Assembly: GCA_003427395.1 (NCBI GenBank)
Contig: BFEA01000164.1
Location: 2,529,528 to 2,585,439 of the forward strand
From: Chara braunii
Taxonomy: Eukaryota > Streptophyta > Charophyceae > Charales > Characeae
Length of the DNA: 55,912 nt
Direction: 5' to 3'
Shown here: positions 21,660-32,839 of the stretch, in pieces
Numbering within the stretch: the stretch's first letter is position 1
Layout: the number at the start of each line of letters is the position of its first letter
Made by a program: the position numbers and the translations under genes
Notes under the pieces: generated by a model
Database searches by the model: none
What the model was told of the DNA's origin: nothing
The model's input: the letters and a program-made list of their open reading frames with translations, nothing else

Positions 21660-22190
21660 GTCTCCTTTCAGGCAGTTCATCCACTTCAGGTTACTACACT
21701 TTCGGATTGTGTGTGGATCTATACATGGAGTTGTCTGAAACCGCCTTCAGGCAGTTCAGCCACTTCAGGTTGATCAATTGCAAATGGTGGGATGAGAGTA
21801 CTTGAAACCCCTTTCAGAAGTTTCTGCCACTTCAGCGGTTTAAGGTCCCCACCTAAAATTCATGAAATGACCTGAAGTGGTTGAAGCTTCTGAAAGGGGT
21901 TTTAGGTACCCCCATCCGACCATTTGGATGGGGGTACCTGAAACCCCTTTCAGAAGTTTCAGCCACTTCAGCGGTTTCAGGTCCCCACCTGAAATTCATG
22001 AAATGTCCTTAAGTAGCTGAAGCTTCTGAAAGGTGTTTCAGGGACCCCTATCCAACCATTTGGATGGGGGTACCTAAAACCCCATTCAGAAGCTTCAGCC
22101 ACTTCAGCAGTCTTAGGTCCCCACTTGAAATTCCTGAAATGACCTGAAGAAGCTCAAAAAACAGGCAAAAAAAAAAAAAAAAAAACAACA
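21660..22190. repeat. CTGAA/TTCAG inverted-repeat cluster with poly-A tail
   Basis: Contains the clearest hairpin of the window (21872-21971), a second centre at about 22060, and a poly-A run at about 22168-22185. Confidence 0.8.
21872..21971. repeat. Long hairpin, 48-bp arms with 4-nt loop
   Basis: Arms 21872-21919 and 21924-21971 pair at 44 of 48 positions around the loop CCAT. The four mismatches are all transitions. The inner 14 bp read GTACCCCCATCCGA against TTGGATGGGGGTAC. A transcript would form one long near-perfect stem, suitable as a Dicer substrate or a cruciform. Confidence 0.85.
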
Positions 22191-22219
22191 TAATTCTTGT
22201 TCTGCAAACCACCCAAAAC

Positions 22220-23513
22220 CTCTGAAATGACCTGAAGTGTCTTCAGGCCATGTCAGCGGTTTCATACCACTTCAAAATCTTTCATTCTGAAATTTCAGGT
22301 GGTTGTTAACCGCGAGTGGTCTTTGTCCCCCTCGTTCTCTTGCTCGATCGTATGTTCGCACACGCGCTACTCCTTCCTCACATCTGCGTTTTCTTGTGTC
22401 CCCCAAACTAGCTTCGCACCAATAGTGCGGAAGTTTGTTGTGACCTGGATTCGACAGCTCCCGCTATCCCGAGGGCATCCTCGGAGGGAACCCAACAACT
22501 ACTCGGGGTGATTAGTTTCTCGCCTTCATACCCTAGACCGGCGAATGATTTGTACGACAGTGCTGCTGACAAAAGGCACCATGCGCAGTCTAGAAACACA
22601 TCGTTCAAATAGACCACGCCCGCGTGTTCTACGAGAAGCACAGTCATCGCAATCAAGCTCAACTGGATGTGGCTCGCATAGCGGCTGAGAACGCATCATT
22701 ACAACAAGACGCGGTCAAAGCAGCAGCCCACCTGATCCAAGCTCGGACGACAAGATCCGACACTTAGCAATGTATTGGACACTTCTACAGCTCTGATCTC
22801 CCTCTGAAACAGTCCTCACTGCCTAGAAATATCAGCGTTTTTTTGCATCACAGATCCGTAAGAATCAGCTTGTAGTAATGCCGACACTCCCGTTAACAGT
22901 ATTATTCTCAAGGAGCACCGACCAACACTCTAGGCCCCTATAAACCACTGTAGCAAGAGTCTGGCGTTACTGCTGAAAACAACAGCGACCTCACTCCCGG
23001 CCATTAGCAGCAGCCCAACGTCTAACCACGTTTGCAACAACGCCCTTAAGTAACTCGGCAATACTTCGGGGCAGAGAGTTAGTAGCCCATCACTTGATGA
23101 ATATGGCAGCATCTGCGGCAACACAACAGTGTCAATAACTATACTAGTTGCAGCACCACCATCCTTTGTCGCCCAGTCGATAGTCTAACGAGACGGCTGT
23201 AATAGCTACAGGCCGCTTTCAATAGCAGCCTGCTGGTGGAGAAATAGATAGGAGTCGCCCCCTGATCGCATACTATCCATAGTCCGCAGCTGTTGGTGCT
23301 ACAATGCCTTCACCTGAGCACGAGGTATCAACACCGTCTGCCCCAAAACATGGTAGAGAACTGGTGGGAATAACTCGAAGTTACAGTCAAATCTAGATGT
23401 AGCAGAGCCCAGAATCAGTCAGGAGGGCCAACAGTGAGTGGACCTGAGCAGAGCAGCAGTGATCAGCAGCAATAACCAGCCATAATACAGTAGCATCCCC
23501 TCGTGTTTCTAAC
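22220..23513 (+). repeat. Tandem-array unit, truncated at the 6.4-kb repeat
   Basis: Normal unit order through the coiled-coil-like segment (22432-22767) and the TCACTGCCTAG block, up to CATCCCCTCGTGTTTCTAAC. Then it switches at 23514 to the 6.4-kb repeat. The switch is 7 bp from the unit position at which the hAT element interrupts the previous unit. Confidence 0.8.
22432..22767 (+). pseudogene. Recurrent coiled-coil-like reading frame
   Basis: Third copy of 7834-8170. After an early stop and frame step it reads DHARVFYEKHS, then AQLDVARIAAENASLQQ, and ends SDT TAG. Confidence 0.35.
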
Positions 23514-24454
23514 GTTGTGGCCTTCTATCCGAAAGCCATAGACGACTATGGAGTACGCGGGGGTTCTGAAGCTTCTTTCTCCCGCGGTCCTAACTTCTTT
23601 TCTTGTTTTTTTTCCTAGATATATGAAGACCTTGCTCCAACAGGAGCATTGTTCTTTCCTTTCTCTTCTATTTGTGTTAACATGCTCAAGTAGTAGGCTG
23701 ATACATACATGAATCTCTTCTTACTAAATCAATATCAAGCAATCTGTTAGTTGAACAGACAGGTGAGTAAGTCGCACCTTAGTATTTATCCCCCTTTCTA
23801 GTTTCCCTCAATGTATACATATGATCTAATCAGAGTAGCAGGATAGCTCACACATGAGCATCCTTCCTTCAAGAAATAGTTGAGGCTCCTACAGAAGCAC
23901 CCTACTACTTGCTTTAGGTGTCCTCCTGGAAGACCTGAATGTCAACCCCCTCCCGAAGGTTAATAACGGTCTACGAGAATAATAGGCGACCCGCACAAGA
24001 AGCTCCTACTATCACGCGACAAGATCCTCTTCATGAGAGCATTAGGATAATCCTAACAAGGGTATCATGTTGCCCTTCCGAAGTCGACCATCCTGAGTCC
24101 GAGTCAGTTTGGACAAAAGTCACGTGACTAGAGTATTCCTACAGGAGTACCCTCTTAGCGAATCAGTACAGAATCAAGTAGGTAATAGACAAACCCCGAC
24201 AGAGGCTCCTCTACTACCTTCCTTGGGTAATGAGTAGTCCAGCCGTTTAAACAAGTAATAGGACGGCTCCTACAGAAGCCCCCCTATTACCAGTTTGGGG
24301 GTCGGACTATCAAAGGGTAAGTAAGCTAGTAGAGGAAGAGTAAAAACGTGATTTCCTATTCTCTGCAGATGGTTAGTCGGTCTTAGACACAAGCGCGTGA
24401 ATAGGACGACCCTCCCTGGAGCCTTCTTTCATTATTTTCTAAGAATAAGGCCCC

Positions 24455-25560
24455 TCTGCCCGTCACGACGACAGTCGATCCAGTAGGGAGTAAGGTAACC
24501 CACACATGAATATCTAGAGTGGTTTCGAAGTCAACGTCAGACACCCCTGCTCGTCACGACGACAGTCGTTACGGTAGAGAGTACCTAATTTATCTCATAA
24601 CTATTTGTTAGTACTCTTTTCTCATCAAGACGACAGTCGATCTGGTAGAGAACACCTAATTTAGCTCATTAATTGTTATCAGGTACCTCTTCCCATCACG
24701 ACGATAGTCGATCCGGTAGAGAGCACCTAATTTAGCTCATTAGTTGTTGTCAAATACCTCTTCCCATCACGACAGTCGCCACGGTAGAGAGTACCTGATC
24801 TCGTCCCTAAGCTATTGTTAGATACCTCTGCCCATCATGATGACAGTCGAACAAGCAGACAACAAGGTAACTCACAAATGACTACCTAAGTTAGCTCATA
24901 AGTCAGTGTCAGAACCCTCATCCCATCACGATGACAGTCGATCTGGTAGACAGCACCTATTTTAGTTCATAAGTATTTGTTTGCACCCCCGTCCCATCAC
25001 GACGACAGAAGATCCGGTAGAGAGTTCTTAGATTAGTTCGCATGAGTTTGTTTGTACTCTCGTCACATCATCACGACAGTCGTCTCGGTAGAGAGTGCTT
25101 AGATTAGTTTATGTGTGATTGTTTGTACTCTCGTCCCGTCACGACGACAGTCGATCCGGTAGAGAGTACTTAAATTGGTTCATAAGTATTTGTTTGTAGC
25201 CTCGTCTCATCACGACGACAGTCGATCTGGTACACAGTACTTAGATTAGTTCATAAGTGATTGTTTGTACTCTCGTCCCATCACGGCTACAGTCGTTCTG
25301 GTAGAGTGTACTTAGATTAGTTTATAAATATTCGTTTGTACCCTCGTCCCATCATGACGAGAGTCGATCCGGTAGAGAGTACTTAATTGATTTCATAAGT
25401 TATTGTCAGGTACTTTTGCCCCTTACGACGACAGTCGATGAGGCAGATAGCAAGGTAACTCACACATGAGTACCTAAGTTAGTTCGTAAGTCAATGTCAG
25501 AACCCTCTTCCCGTCACGACGACAGTCGATCCGGTAGTGAGCAGGGTAACTCACACATCA
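24455..25560 (+). repeat. 71-bp minisatellite inside 6.4-kb repeat, copy 1
   Basis: About 15 tandem copies, mostly 71-72 bp apart (for example 25141, 25212, 25283, 25354), with a few longer units of about 93 bp. The conserved core is CACGACGACAGTCGATCC then GGTAGAGAGTAC; within it CGAC-GACA-GTCG is an inverted repeat. The inter-core part (TTAGATTAGTTCATAAGT) is also repeated, so this is not a CRISPR. Confidence 0.9.
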
Positions 25561-26168
25561 GTACCTAATTGTCAACCCTTAGTGAAGTCAGCGCATACAT
25601 AAGTAGCCCGACGGCTCACAAGTGAGCCGCCATCGCCTTACTTTGTTCTTCAAGCCCAAATAGTCTTAGGTCTCTTCTTGCTTACTTTAGGTTCCTTCCT
25701 TCCATCAGGCGGGATCTTACTTCAAGCATATATCCTTGTTACTTTTGATAAACTTAGTCTTGAAGAAAGTCAAAACAGTGTATCACTCAGCCATACAGGC
25801 AGTCAAATAGATGGGCGTAGCCTGTAAGGGTATACGGGAAAGGATTAGGTGACGCGTACCTCATAGTTCCCTGCCTCCAGAACTCCTCCTGAGTTCCGGC
25901 ATAGCTCCCGCAATCGCCATGTTTACTTGGTCACACCTAGTCGTTGTTATTTCTTGTCCGACCCTCAGAGTCGGTAAGCCAGAATCACCTTAATGGGAAT
26001 ACATCAATCATAGTTGAAGAGACAGGTGTTTTGAGGAAACCACACAATAATAAGTAGGGAGGAGGATGGAGCGGGGGTAGGCACGGTCACATAGTGACCA
26101 TATCTCTCTTGTTCCCGCCGCCCCATATCCTCCGTCTCTCTATGGTCGTTGCTTTATCATAAGTCAAC

Positions 26169-26275
26169 AAAAATAATCAACAAATAATAGCAAAATCAAG
26201 AATAATAATGGTTTATTATAATAATAATGCTAATAATAATAATAATGATTATAATAACAGTACAAGAAATAATAG
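26169..26275 (+). repeat. Imperfect (AAT)n tract
   Basis: AATAAT-rich stretch, matched at 51987-52075 in copy 2. It produces spurious Asn-rich frames. Confidence 0.85.
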
Positions 26276-26876
26276 CATCAATTCTAACTACATTTCGTCG
26301 AGGTTCTCAGGTGACTATGTAAATAGCAAGGGATCAGGAAGAGAAAAACATTTTAAATCAATGTCTCTTATGCAAAACTTATCCCTATATCTCACTCCTT
26401 TTTCTCATTAACTTTCGTCACATAGCCGGGTACAATCACAGGTATGTCGTTCTGCATGCGACTCTCTAGGATCATGTGTGTGTGCTTGCGGTCCTGCCTG
26501 CTTGCAAGACCGTGAGGGCGTATGCTTGCTGCTCTAAGCGCCCACCGCCTGCTGCTAGCGCCCCAATGTCCGACTTCGGTCCTACGTTGAGGGTGCTCGG
26601 AGTGGCTGTGGAGGCCATGATGCGTTCTCAGTGGTCTGCGCTCCCTCGTAACGCGTCTGCCTTACGCTGCACGTGCTCAGGGCAACAGCATCTATGCAAC
26701 TGCTTCTTCCGAAAGAACCTCCAGGGGTGAGGTCCGGGTTGCACCTCAAGCAACCGGCGTACAACACTGTCTGAGACCAGCATTGGAAGACACCGAGACA
26801 AATCCTCCTTGTGGATGCTCAGGCCCGCCTTCGCTTAGGCGGATACGAGGCCTGCCTAGGTCACAAGTCACTACAG

Positions 26877-26951
26877 TAACAATAATATTAATATAATAAT
26901 AATAATTATAATAATAATATTTATTATTATAATAATAATAATAATAATAAC
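26877..26951 (+). repeat. (AAT/ATT)n tract
   Basis: Imperfect microsatellite, longer in copy 2 (52677-52795). It yields poly-Ile frames on the minus strand that are not genes. Confidence 0.9.
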
Positions 26952-27424
26952 AATATCAAGGGCATGGCGAAATAGCAGATTCTCTTCCACTCCCTTACCT
27001 GGGAATTTTCGACTCTCAATACTTTCGTTACTACTTAGCTCTCCTTCTACTACTAACTTATGAAGCCAGGTCACCTTCCCTCGTAGTGTAGTATGGCCCA
27101 ACGACTTTTGCGTATTATGCTATTCATGGTTAGCGCACAAGTGCTTTCGCAACACTTCACCTCTTCTCTCAAATGAGTAAATCTGTCCGAAACGTGGCCG
27201 GCCAGTCCACATGCTGACTCGGGTCATGCCACAGACCGTCCCAGTCTCTGTCTCCTTAGGCTTGATCTGGACCCGATACGACAAGTCCACGACTTGCTAG
27301 CTTCAAACTGCCAAGGTCGGACTTTCGTTGTGGCGCTACCGTTTTGAGTCTGCGAGTCATGACTTCTCATACATGGACCCGACTCCTACCTATGGGTCGT
27401 GAATCTTGACTGCGGGATATGACT

Positions 27425-27780
27425 TTCGATTGCCAGTTTGTCTCTCGGTCCCTATCGGACCGGTTGTTTCTGTTTGTCTACGTTTTAACTGCCTTCGTCA
27501 GTCTATCTTTGTCCGTCTCTTACCTCTGTCTGTTCTTGTTTCTCTGTTTACCGCTGTGTGTTTGACTGTGTATTCCAACAGTGTCTCCGTCAGCCTGTAT
27601 GTCTTGTCTGTAATTCTCAGTCAGTCCGTCATTCCTTTTCCTGCCCCCTTATATCCGTTTGTCTGGCTAGTCTGTCCGCCTGTTTCTGTTTGTCGGTATG
27701 TATGCCTGTGTGTGTGTATATCTGACTGTGCCTGTTTTGTTTTTGGTGGTCTGTAGTATGTCAGCATTTGTTTGTCTCTC
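27425..27780 (+). repeat. Degenerate TGTC/TCTG-rich block
   Basis: The plus strand is a degenerate TGTC/TGTT repeat, producing Ser/Val/Cys/Leu-rich frames (for example the open frame at 27406-27756). Matched at about 53245-53620. Low complexity; I regard it as non-coding. Confidence 0.65.
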
Positions 27781-28008
27781 TCTTCACCATTATCGGGAAC
27801 GGGGCACAATCCTTCCTACTGCGCAACGTACCTAGAGCACATCATAGACGGCGTGATAGGCAAAACGCACCCTTTTCTCTCACGTCGGGCAGATGATGCA
27901 CCCCGCCTTGAGGTGCCGACAGTAGTCTGTACTGCACATCTAATCAAGTTTTCACTTTTGCATACGGTAAGCAGCGGATCAATGGTCAAGTACTCAAAAT
28001 TATATCAA

Positions 28009-28010
28009 TG

Positions 28011-28070
<60 letters not shown>

Positions 28071-28072
28071 TC
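28009..28072 (+). repeat. (AAT)n microsatellite
   Basis: About 20 AAT units, matched at 53840-53905. Confidence 0.95.
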
Positions 28073-29503
28073 AATGATGTCAATAATATTCAATCGGTAA
28101 ATGCAATCAGACTCGCTGTCTGTTTCAATTCACATGCATGTAAATAGAAGGCAAGGTACACTGGCGGCAGGCGCCTACACAAAACTCTCAGATATTTTAG
28201 GTGAGAACACAGGCTAGATACAAGCTTGGTTTAAAAATCTATGGCGCCTGTGCGCCCTTACATCCACCCCATGTCGCTGCGTCCCCACTCTCGTTTTATA
28301 TGCGCGTGTCACGGGATTCCCTTGGATATCCCACGTGTTCATACACAAGCTTACTGTACACGCATACACACCCGAACTCAGCTATGGTTGCTTGCTGACA
28401 CCAGCATTACAAGCAGTTGTAGCTGTTCTGTCTTCCTCCATACCTACATCGACTTCGGGCGTCTGCAAACCATCTTGCACAAGATGTTCTAGCGGTGCTT
28501 CCGCATGGCTCACCGCCTGTTGAACGAATTGCTCGGCGCTGCCTCTTGATTTATACTTCTATTGGTCGTTGGTCTACCTGTCTATTCGTTCCTCTCTACT
28601 TGTTAGGTTTATCTGTTTTGTCTGTCTTGTCTATATTTTGTTGGTTTGACTGCTTTTGTTTTGTCTGTTTGCTGCTATCCACTGTTTGTCTACATCCTGT
28701 TGTTTGTTTGTTTATTGAAGTCCGGCTGCCTGTTCACCTGCCCACATTTTGTCGGCACCGTTATTTTCTTCATTCCTTCCTTAACTCCTACTCATGCCCC
28801 TTTACACCTTTCCTATCTTTTCCCTCTCTCTTGCGTATACAGATGTCGGTCGATAGAAGATGCTTCCTCGAATCACAATACACAGCAAGGAGAAGCCTCA
28901 CTCTGATTAGTACATAGTCCCCAAAGCCATGTCGCTTAGGTGAGTAATCCCCTCCCCAACGCTGCTGCAAACTGCTTCTCCCAACCTTCTCCTCCTACTT
29001 CAACCAATTCTAATGATAACTCCTTTAATCTACATGCATCTGGCCATGAATGTGGGCAGGTCCGTGTGGCTGCAAGGGATCTGAGCGGAAGTGATAATAA
29101 AAGATACAGATTTGCCAAATCGCGAATTACCCAGATATTAAAGATATTATCGTAATAAGGACGATGTGATGAGCTTGCGAGCTAATGTCAACGCTCTCAG
29201 GTCACACCAACACAGTACCCGCTGTTGTTTCTACTTTCTAACACCCAGCGCCTCAGCCTACTCTACTTATCTCGTATTACCTACCTACGTTCTGTCAACA
29301 GGCTCCCCTCAGCCTTCGCAGGCTGACATTCATAACTTCAATACCAATGTCAACCTCCGGCATATACCAGGTAAGAGTTCTCCCTTCCTTTCACTCAACC
29401 CTCAAATCCCCTACTTCAAGCGCCTGCTACCCAAAGGCCACCCTCGCCAGTTTTTTGACACATCTTTGGCGATCTAGGCCCAATACTTCAAACACGCGTG
29501 AGA

Positions 29504-29572
29504 TAATAATAATAGTAATAATAATAATAAATAATAAAAATAAGAATAAAAATAAGAATAAGAATAATAATT
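29504..29572 (+). repeat. (AAT/AAG)n tract
   Basis: Mixed AATAAT and AATAAG repeats, matched at about 55363-55440. Confidence 0.9.
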
Positions 29573-29898
29573 TAACATTAACTATAATGCAATGCAGTAA
29601 AAAATGGATGTATCTAGCCGAGTTTGTTTGTTCTGATTCATCTCTTTTCGAGCGCATAATAATCTATTTATCGTTGCGATGGTCTTCACGGATGTGGTCA
29701 GTTTTGCTGAGATCGTGAGCATATTGAGCATACACCTCCTTTGTCCTTCTGCTTCTTTTTCATTGTCACTCACTCATCACCCCCTTCATCACACATTCGT
29801 GCGCATTGTCATTCTCTATTTTCTAATGATGTACTTGGCCCTTATCACGGCCAGATTCAGTTGTGCTCAATATGCATACTTAGAAAGTAACAATCACA

Positions 29899-29961
29899 AT
29901 AATAATAATATTAATAATAATAATAATAAATAATAAATAATAATAATGATAATAATAATAT
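29899..29961 (+). repeat. (AAT)n tract at the end of the 6.4-kb repeat
   Basis: Homology with copy 2 is lost inside this microsatellite, so the right boundary of the repeat cannot be placed to the base. Confidence 0.9.
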
Positions 29962-30791
29962 GAGTTTTAACGGGGTTTGTATGGTAGTGAAAATGAACGT
30001 GGGTCTCATACACTCATACGCACGTAGCAGCGTATACTCCTTTGTTCTAGAGATAATATTCATCCGGTTTTGTGTATCCTATCAATGGAAGTAACGTGAT
30101 CGATCGATCATCAATCATACTCACATAAGTGTGTGGGACTGTACAATTTTCATGTTCTAGCGGTGGGTTCATTCGATGTCTCTCATCCTATTAACAAAAA
30201 TGACTTGAGGCAGCCTCGGGGTTTACGTGCTAATATACATACATAGATGTAACATGCACTTTCTCTTAGTCTAGTGGTAGATTCATTCGATTTTGCTCGT
30301 CCTTTCGATTGAAATACCAGACTCATGTGGCGAGATATGAGACTTCCCTGGTCTCTCTCCTGTCCCCGTTATCACCACCATTGTCATGGCCTTATAGCGC
30401 AACGCGATCCCTCACAAAAATACTGCACGCTGAGGCCACAACCTGTCGGGATGACGATCGGCGCAAGCGCGCATTTCCACGAGTAGGGTAGGTGTCAAAC
30501 CCAATCTCGCATCACCATCGGAGGAGGCTTTGCACATCCGGCAAGCCTCCACCGTCGAATATGGCAAGCATCAGATATAAACCCGGTTAGGAATCCTGTC
30601 CCCTCCTCTCTTATTCCCCTTCTTTCCATCCTTCCCCTCCTCCTTTTTCTTCTTCCTCTCCTTCTCCTCCTTCTTCCTCTTCTTCTTCTTGGCCGCCTTT
30701 CCTCCTATCCCTCAATAACATGTGTCTCCTCCACCTACTAGCTCGTCGCTTGCGCTTGCACACCCTCGAGCTCGCTATGTTCATCCCGCCT

Positions 30792-30869
30792 CCCTTTCCG
30801 CCTCTTTCTTTTCTTCTCCACCGGGCACGTCCCTTTCCGCCTCTTTCTTTTCTTCTCCACCGGGCAGGT
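30792..30869 (+). repeat. 39-bp tandem duplication in CT-rich DNA
   Basis: CCCTTTCCGCCTCTTTC...CCACCGGGCA occurs twice with a 39-bp period, one base differing. Confidence 0.9.
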
Positions 30870-30956
30870 CCTTACCTTATCACTCGTGCTCTTCTCTCTT
30901 CTTTTTGCACCCTTTCCCTCTCGCTTTCACTCTCCATCTCCCTCTCTCACACGTAC

Positions 30957-30996
30957 GTAGTAGTAGTAGTGGCAGTAGTAGTAGTAGTAGTAATGT
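30957..30996 (+). repeat. (AGT)n microsatellite
   Basis: Run of AGT units with one GGC interruption. Confidence 0.95.
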
Positions 30997-31599
30997 AGAC
31001 TTCCCCGTTTTAGCGGTAGATTCATTCGATTTAGAAAATCCGACCGCACGTTTCATCATGCCCACACACATATGCAAAAAGGTAATGTATATTTTCACTT
31101 GCTAGATTCATTCGATTTTACTCATCCTACTTGATGGAAGTACCACGACATTCATCCGCGGCACATGCATGCGTTTACTCACGTAGTGCAATCACCCACG
31201 TCCTAGTGATAGATTCCTTCTACCTTATCTATGGAAGTAGCTCGAGGCCAGCCACGCGATTCGGTACACACTCGCACATAACCACATTCGTATCCGTGTA
31301 TATTTCCTTGTTCTAGTGCTAGGTTCATTAGATTTTGCTCCCCCAAACAAACGCAGCGTCACCAGCTGCGTGATTGGCATTTATACACATGTTCGTACAT
31401 ACACATGGGGTGATCTCGCAGACGAGCGGAGCGAAGGTGCTACAGTTGCGGTGCAAGCAGCGGTGTATCCTTCCTCCCGAAAGCAGCGGAAAAATCGTTT
31501 GAGTTTGCTTCTTCCCTCGGTGGTAGTAGCAAGATGCCAGTCATGATAATGGAACCTACCCATTTCTCTTTCTCCCTCACACTTTCTTTCCCTCCTACG

Positions 31600-31640
31600 C
31601 ATGCACACACACACACACACACGTACACACACACAAACGT
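31600..31640 (+). repeat. (CA)n microsatellite
   Basis: CACACA tract interrupted by GT at about 31623. Confidence 0.95.
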
Positions 31641-31764
31641 AGCTATTTGCTCACACTTGCTCACACGCACAAGTACCCAGTTTCCCGATAAATGCGGCCA
31701 AACGTACACTCCTGTGTTCATTCGATTTTACCCTCCTTCTTGACGGGAGTAACGGGTGGACAGT

Positions 31765-32480
31765 TTGCGGGGTTGGAGACTTACCAGTTAGCCGGTGCGT
31801 CGCCCTCAATGCGCCTCGGATGGGGACGAAATGCTGAGTCGTCGCCCGAGTCTCGATACTTCCTTATCCCGTTGGAACGCTCCGACCTCAAACCACAACC
31901 ACCCCTTATGGAATGAGGGTGCCGAAGTCGATCCTCGGGGATATCAACTCTGCCTCCCCTTCCTACGTGCATGGAACGTCGCCACCACTTATCTGCAGGA
32001 TCGGATAAGTAGTCTGCCTCCCTCTTTCTCTTTCCCCTTCCTCCTTTCCTGGTTTAGTCCCTTCCTCTCTCCTTCAGTTACCGTCAAGGTCCCTCTCCTT
32101 TCCCACATCCAAGCTTTTTCTTCCTGTCTCACCTCCTTCTCGTTCTTCTCCCCCCCTTCCTTCACTCTTTCTTCTCCTCTCCTGGCTCGCTTCATCGTCC
32201 GTCTGCACGTATGCTAGCGCAAGCCGTTCTGTTCACGCTCGCTCGTAAGTCCACGAACTCCTGCGCTTGCGCCCACTTTCCTTTCCCTTAGCTCGTCGTT
32301 ACAAGTTGGACTGCCCGCTTGCCACTGCGTTCCTGCGCGAGCCCGTTTGCCTTCTCCAATCCAAGTCCTCCTGCTCGAGGCCCTTCTTGCTCTGCCCTCT
32401 GTGTTCTGCCCTTCCTTTTCTTACTTAATGGTTCCATACCTAGATCCTGAGCGGATTCACTTCCGCAGTGCTTCAAAAGG
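31765..32480. other. Intergenic DNA, no gene seen
   Basis: Mixed sequence with a pyrimidine-rich part (about 32010-32190). Short frames on both strands have no recognisable motif and look like composition artefacts. Confidence 0.5.
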
Positions 32481-32481
32481 G

Positions 32482-32483
<2 letters not shown>

Positions 32484-32516
<33 letters not shown>

Positions 32517-32520
32517 TCAA
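32484..32520 (+). repeat. (AAT)n microsatellite
   Basis: About 11 AAT units. Confidence 0.95.
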
Positions 32521-32791
32521 TAATTTTAAATAATGTGAATTTATTTGGGGTAATTATAGAAAACTCATTCGTTTTTTAGTTTCCACAGCAGTTCAACCGT
32601 ATCCGGGTCCTGCATCCACGGGTGCATCTTTCCATGTTCCAGAGGAAAATTCATCATCATCTTGCCTTCTCGATCGATTGAAGAGCGTTTTCTTGCGCCG
32701 TGCGTCCCCTCTTTCCATAGTTCTTGGTAAGTGCCCCGCCTCGTTTTCTTTCTCCAACCACCCATGAACCTCCCACGAATTTCAATAGATC

Positions 32792-32822
32792 TTAAAAAAA
32801 AAAAAAAAATTAAAAAAATTTA
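32792..32822 (+). repeat. Poly-A/AT-rich tract
   Basis: A-run followed by TTAAAAAAATTTAA, immediately left of the GC-richer tRNA-like fragment. Confidence 0.9.
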
Positions 32823-32839
32823 ACTGAACTACTTCCGTT

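Larger units (their letters stand above)
19584..22219 (+). repeat. Tandem-array unit, right part after hAT insertion
   Basis: The sequence resumes at CATCCCCTCGTGTTTCTAAC, exactly as in the unit at about 8908, and carries on with the 78-codon frame (19842-20078), His/Asp/Glu-rich frame (20282-20483), MAHLTNL frame (20703-20891), pyrimidine-rich segment (about 21290-21620), inverted-repeat cluster (about 21660-22150) and A-tract. Confidence 0.8.
23514..29930 (+). repeat. 6.4-kb direct repeat, copy 1
   Basis: Collinear with 49429-55850 from GTTGTGGCCTTCTATCCG to the final AATAAT tract, with roughly 5-8% substitutions by eye and a few indels (this copy has about 120 bp at 23740-23860 absent from copy 2). 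Content in order: T-rich start, 71-bp minisatellite (24455-25560), AAT tract (about 26169-26270), a GC-richer block (26400-26870), AAT tracts, TGTC-rich blocks (about 27425-27780 and 28560-28760), and further AAT tracts. No coding frame is convincing. It could be a giant LTR or LARD-like terminal repeat, or a unit of a second satellite. Confidence 0.85.
30030..31345 (+). repeat. Degenerate minisatellite of about 108 bp
   Basis: The core TTCTAG-GGTAGATTCATTCGATTTTGCTC recurs at about 30047, 30157, 30268, 31010, 31104, 31208 and 31315, with a possible outlier at about 31718 (TTCATTCGATTTTACCCTCC). Spacing is 93-112 bp. Between 30320 and 31000 the series is interrupted by CT-rich DNA. No coding signal. 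Confidence 0.65.

Noticed and set aside
24455-25560. CRISPR-like regular repeats with spacers
   Set aside because: The inter-core sequences are themselves diverged copies of one another, the period is 71 bp, and the context is eukaryotic; it is a minisatellite.
26871-27101. Minus-strand frame ending in poly-Ile/Leu, resembling a membrane segment
   Set aside because: The hydrophobic run is the translation of an (AAT)n microsatellite; its length differs freely between the two repeat copies.
27406-28011. Ser/Val/Cys-rich frames and the 79-codon frame ending before the AAT tract
   Set aside because: TGTC-rich low complexity. The 79-codon frame recurs in copy 2 (53590-53814), but the differences are mainly replacements, so no coding constraint is visible.
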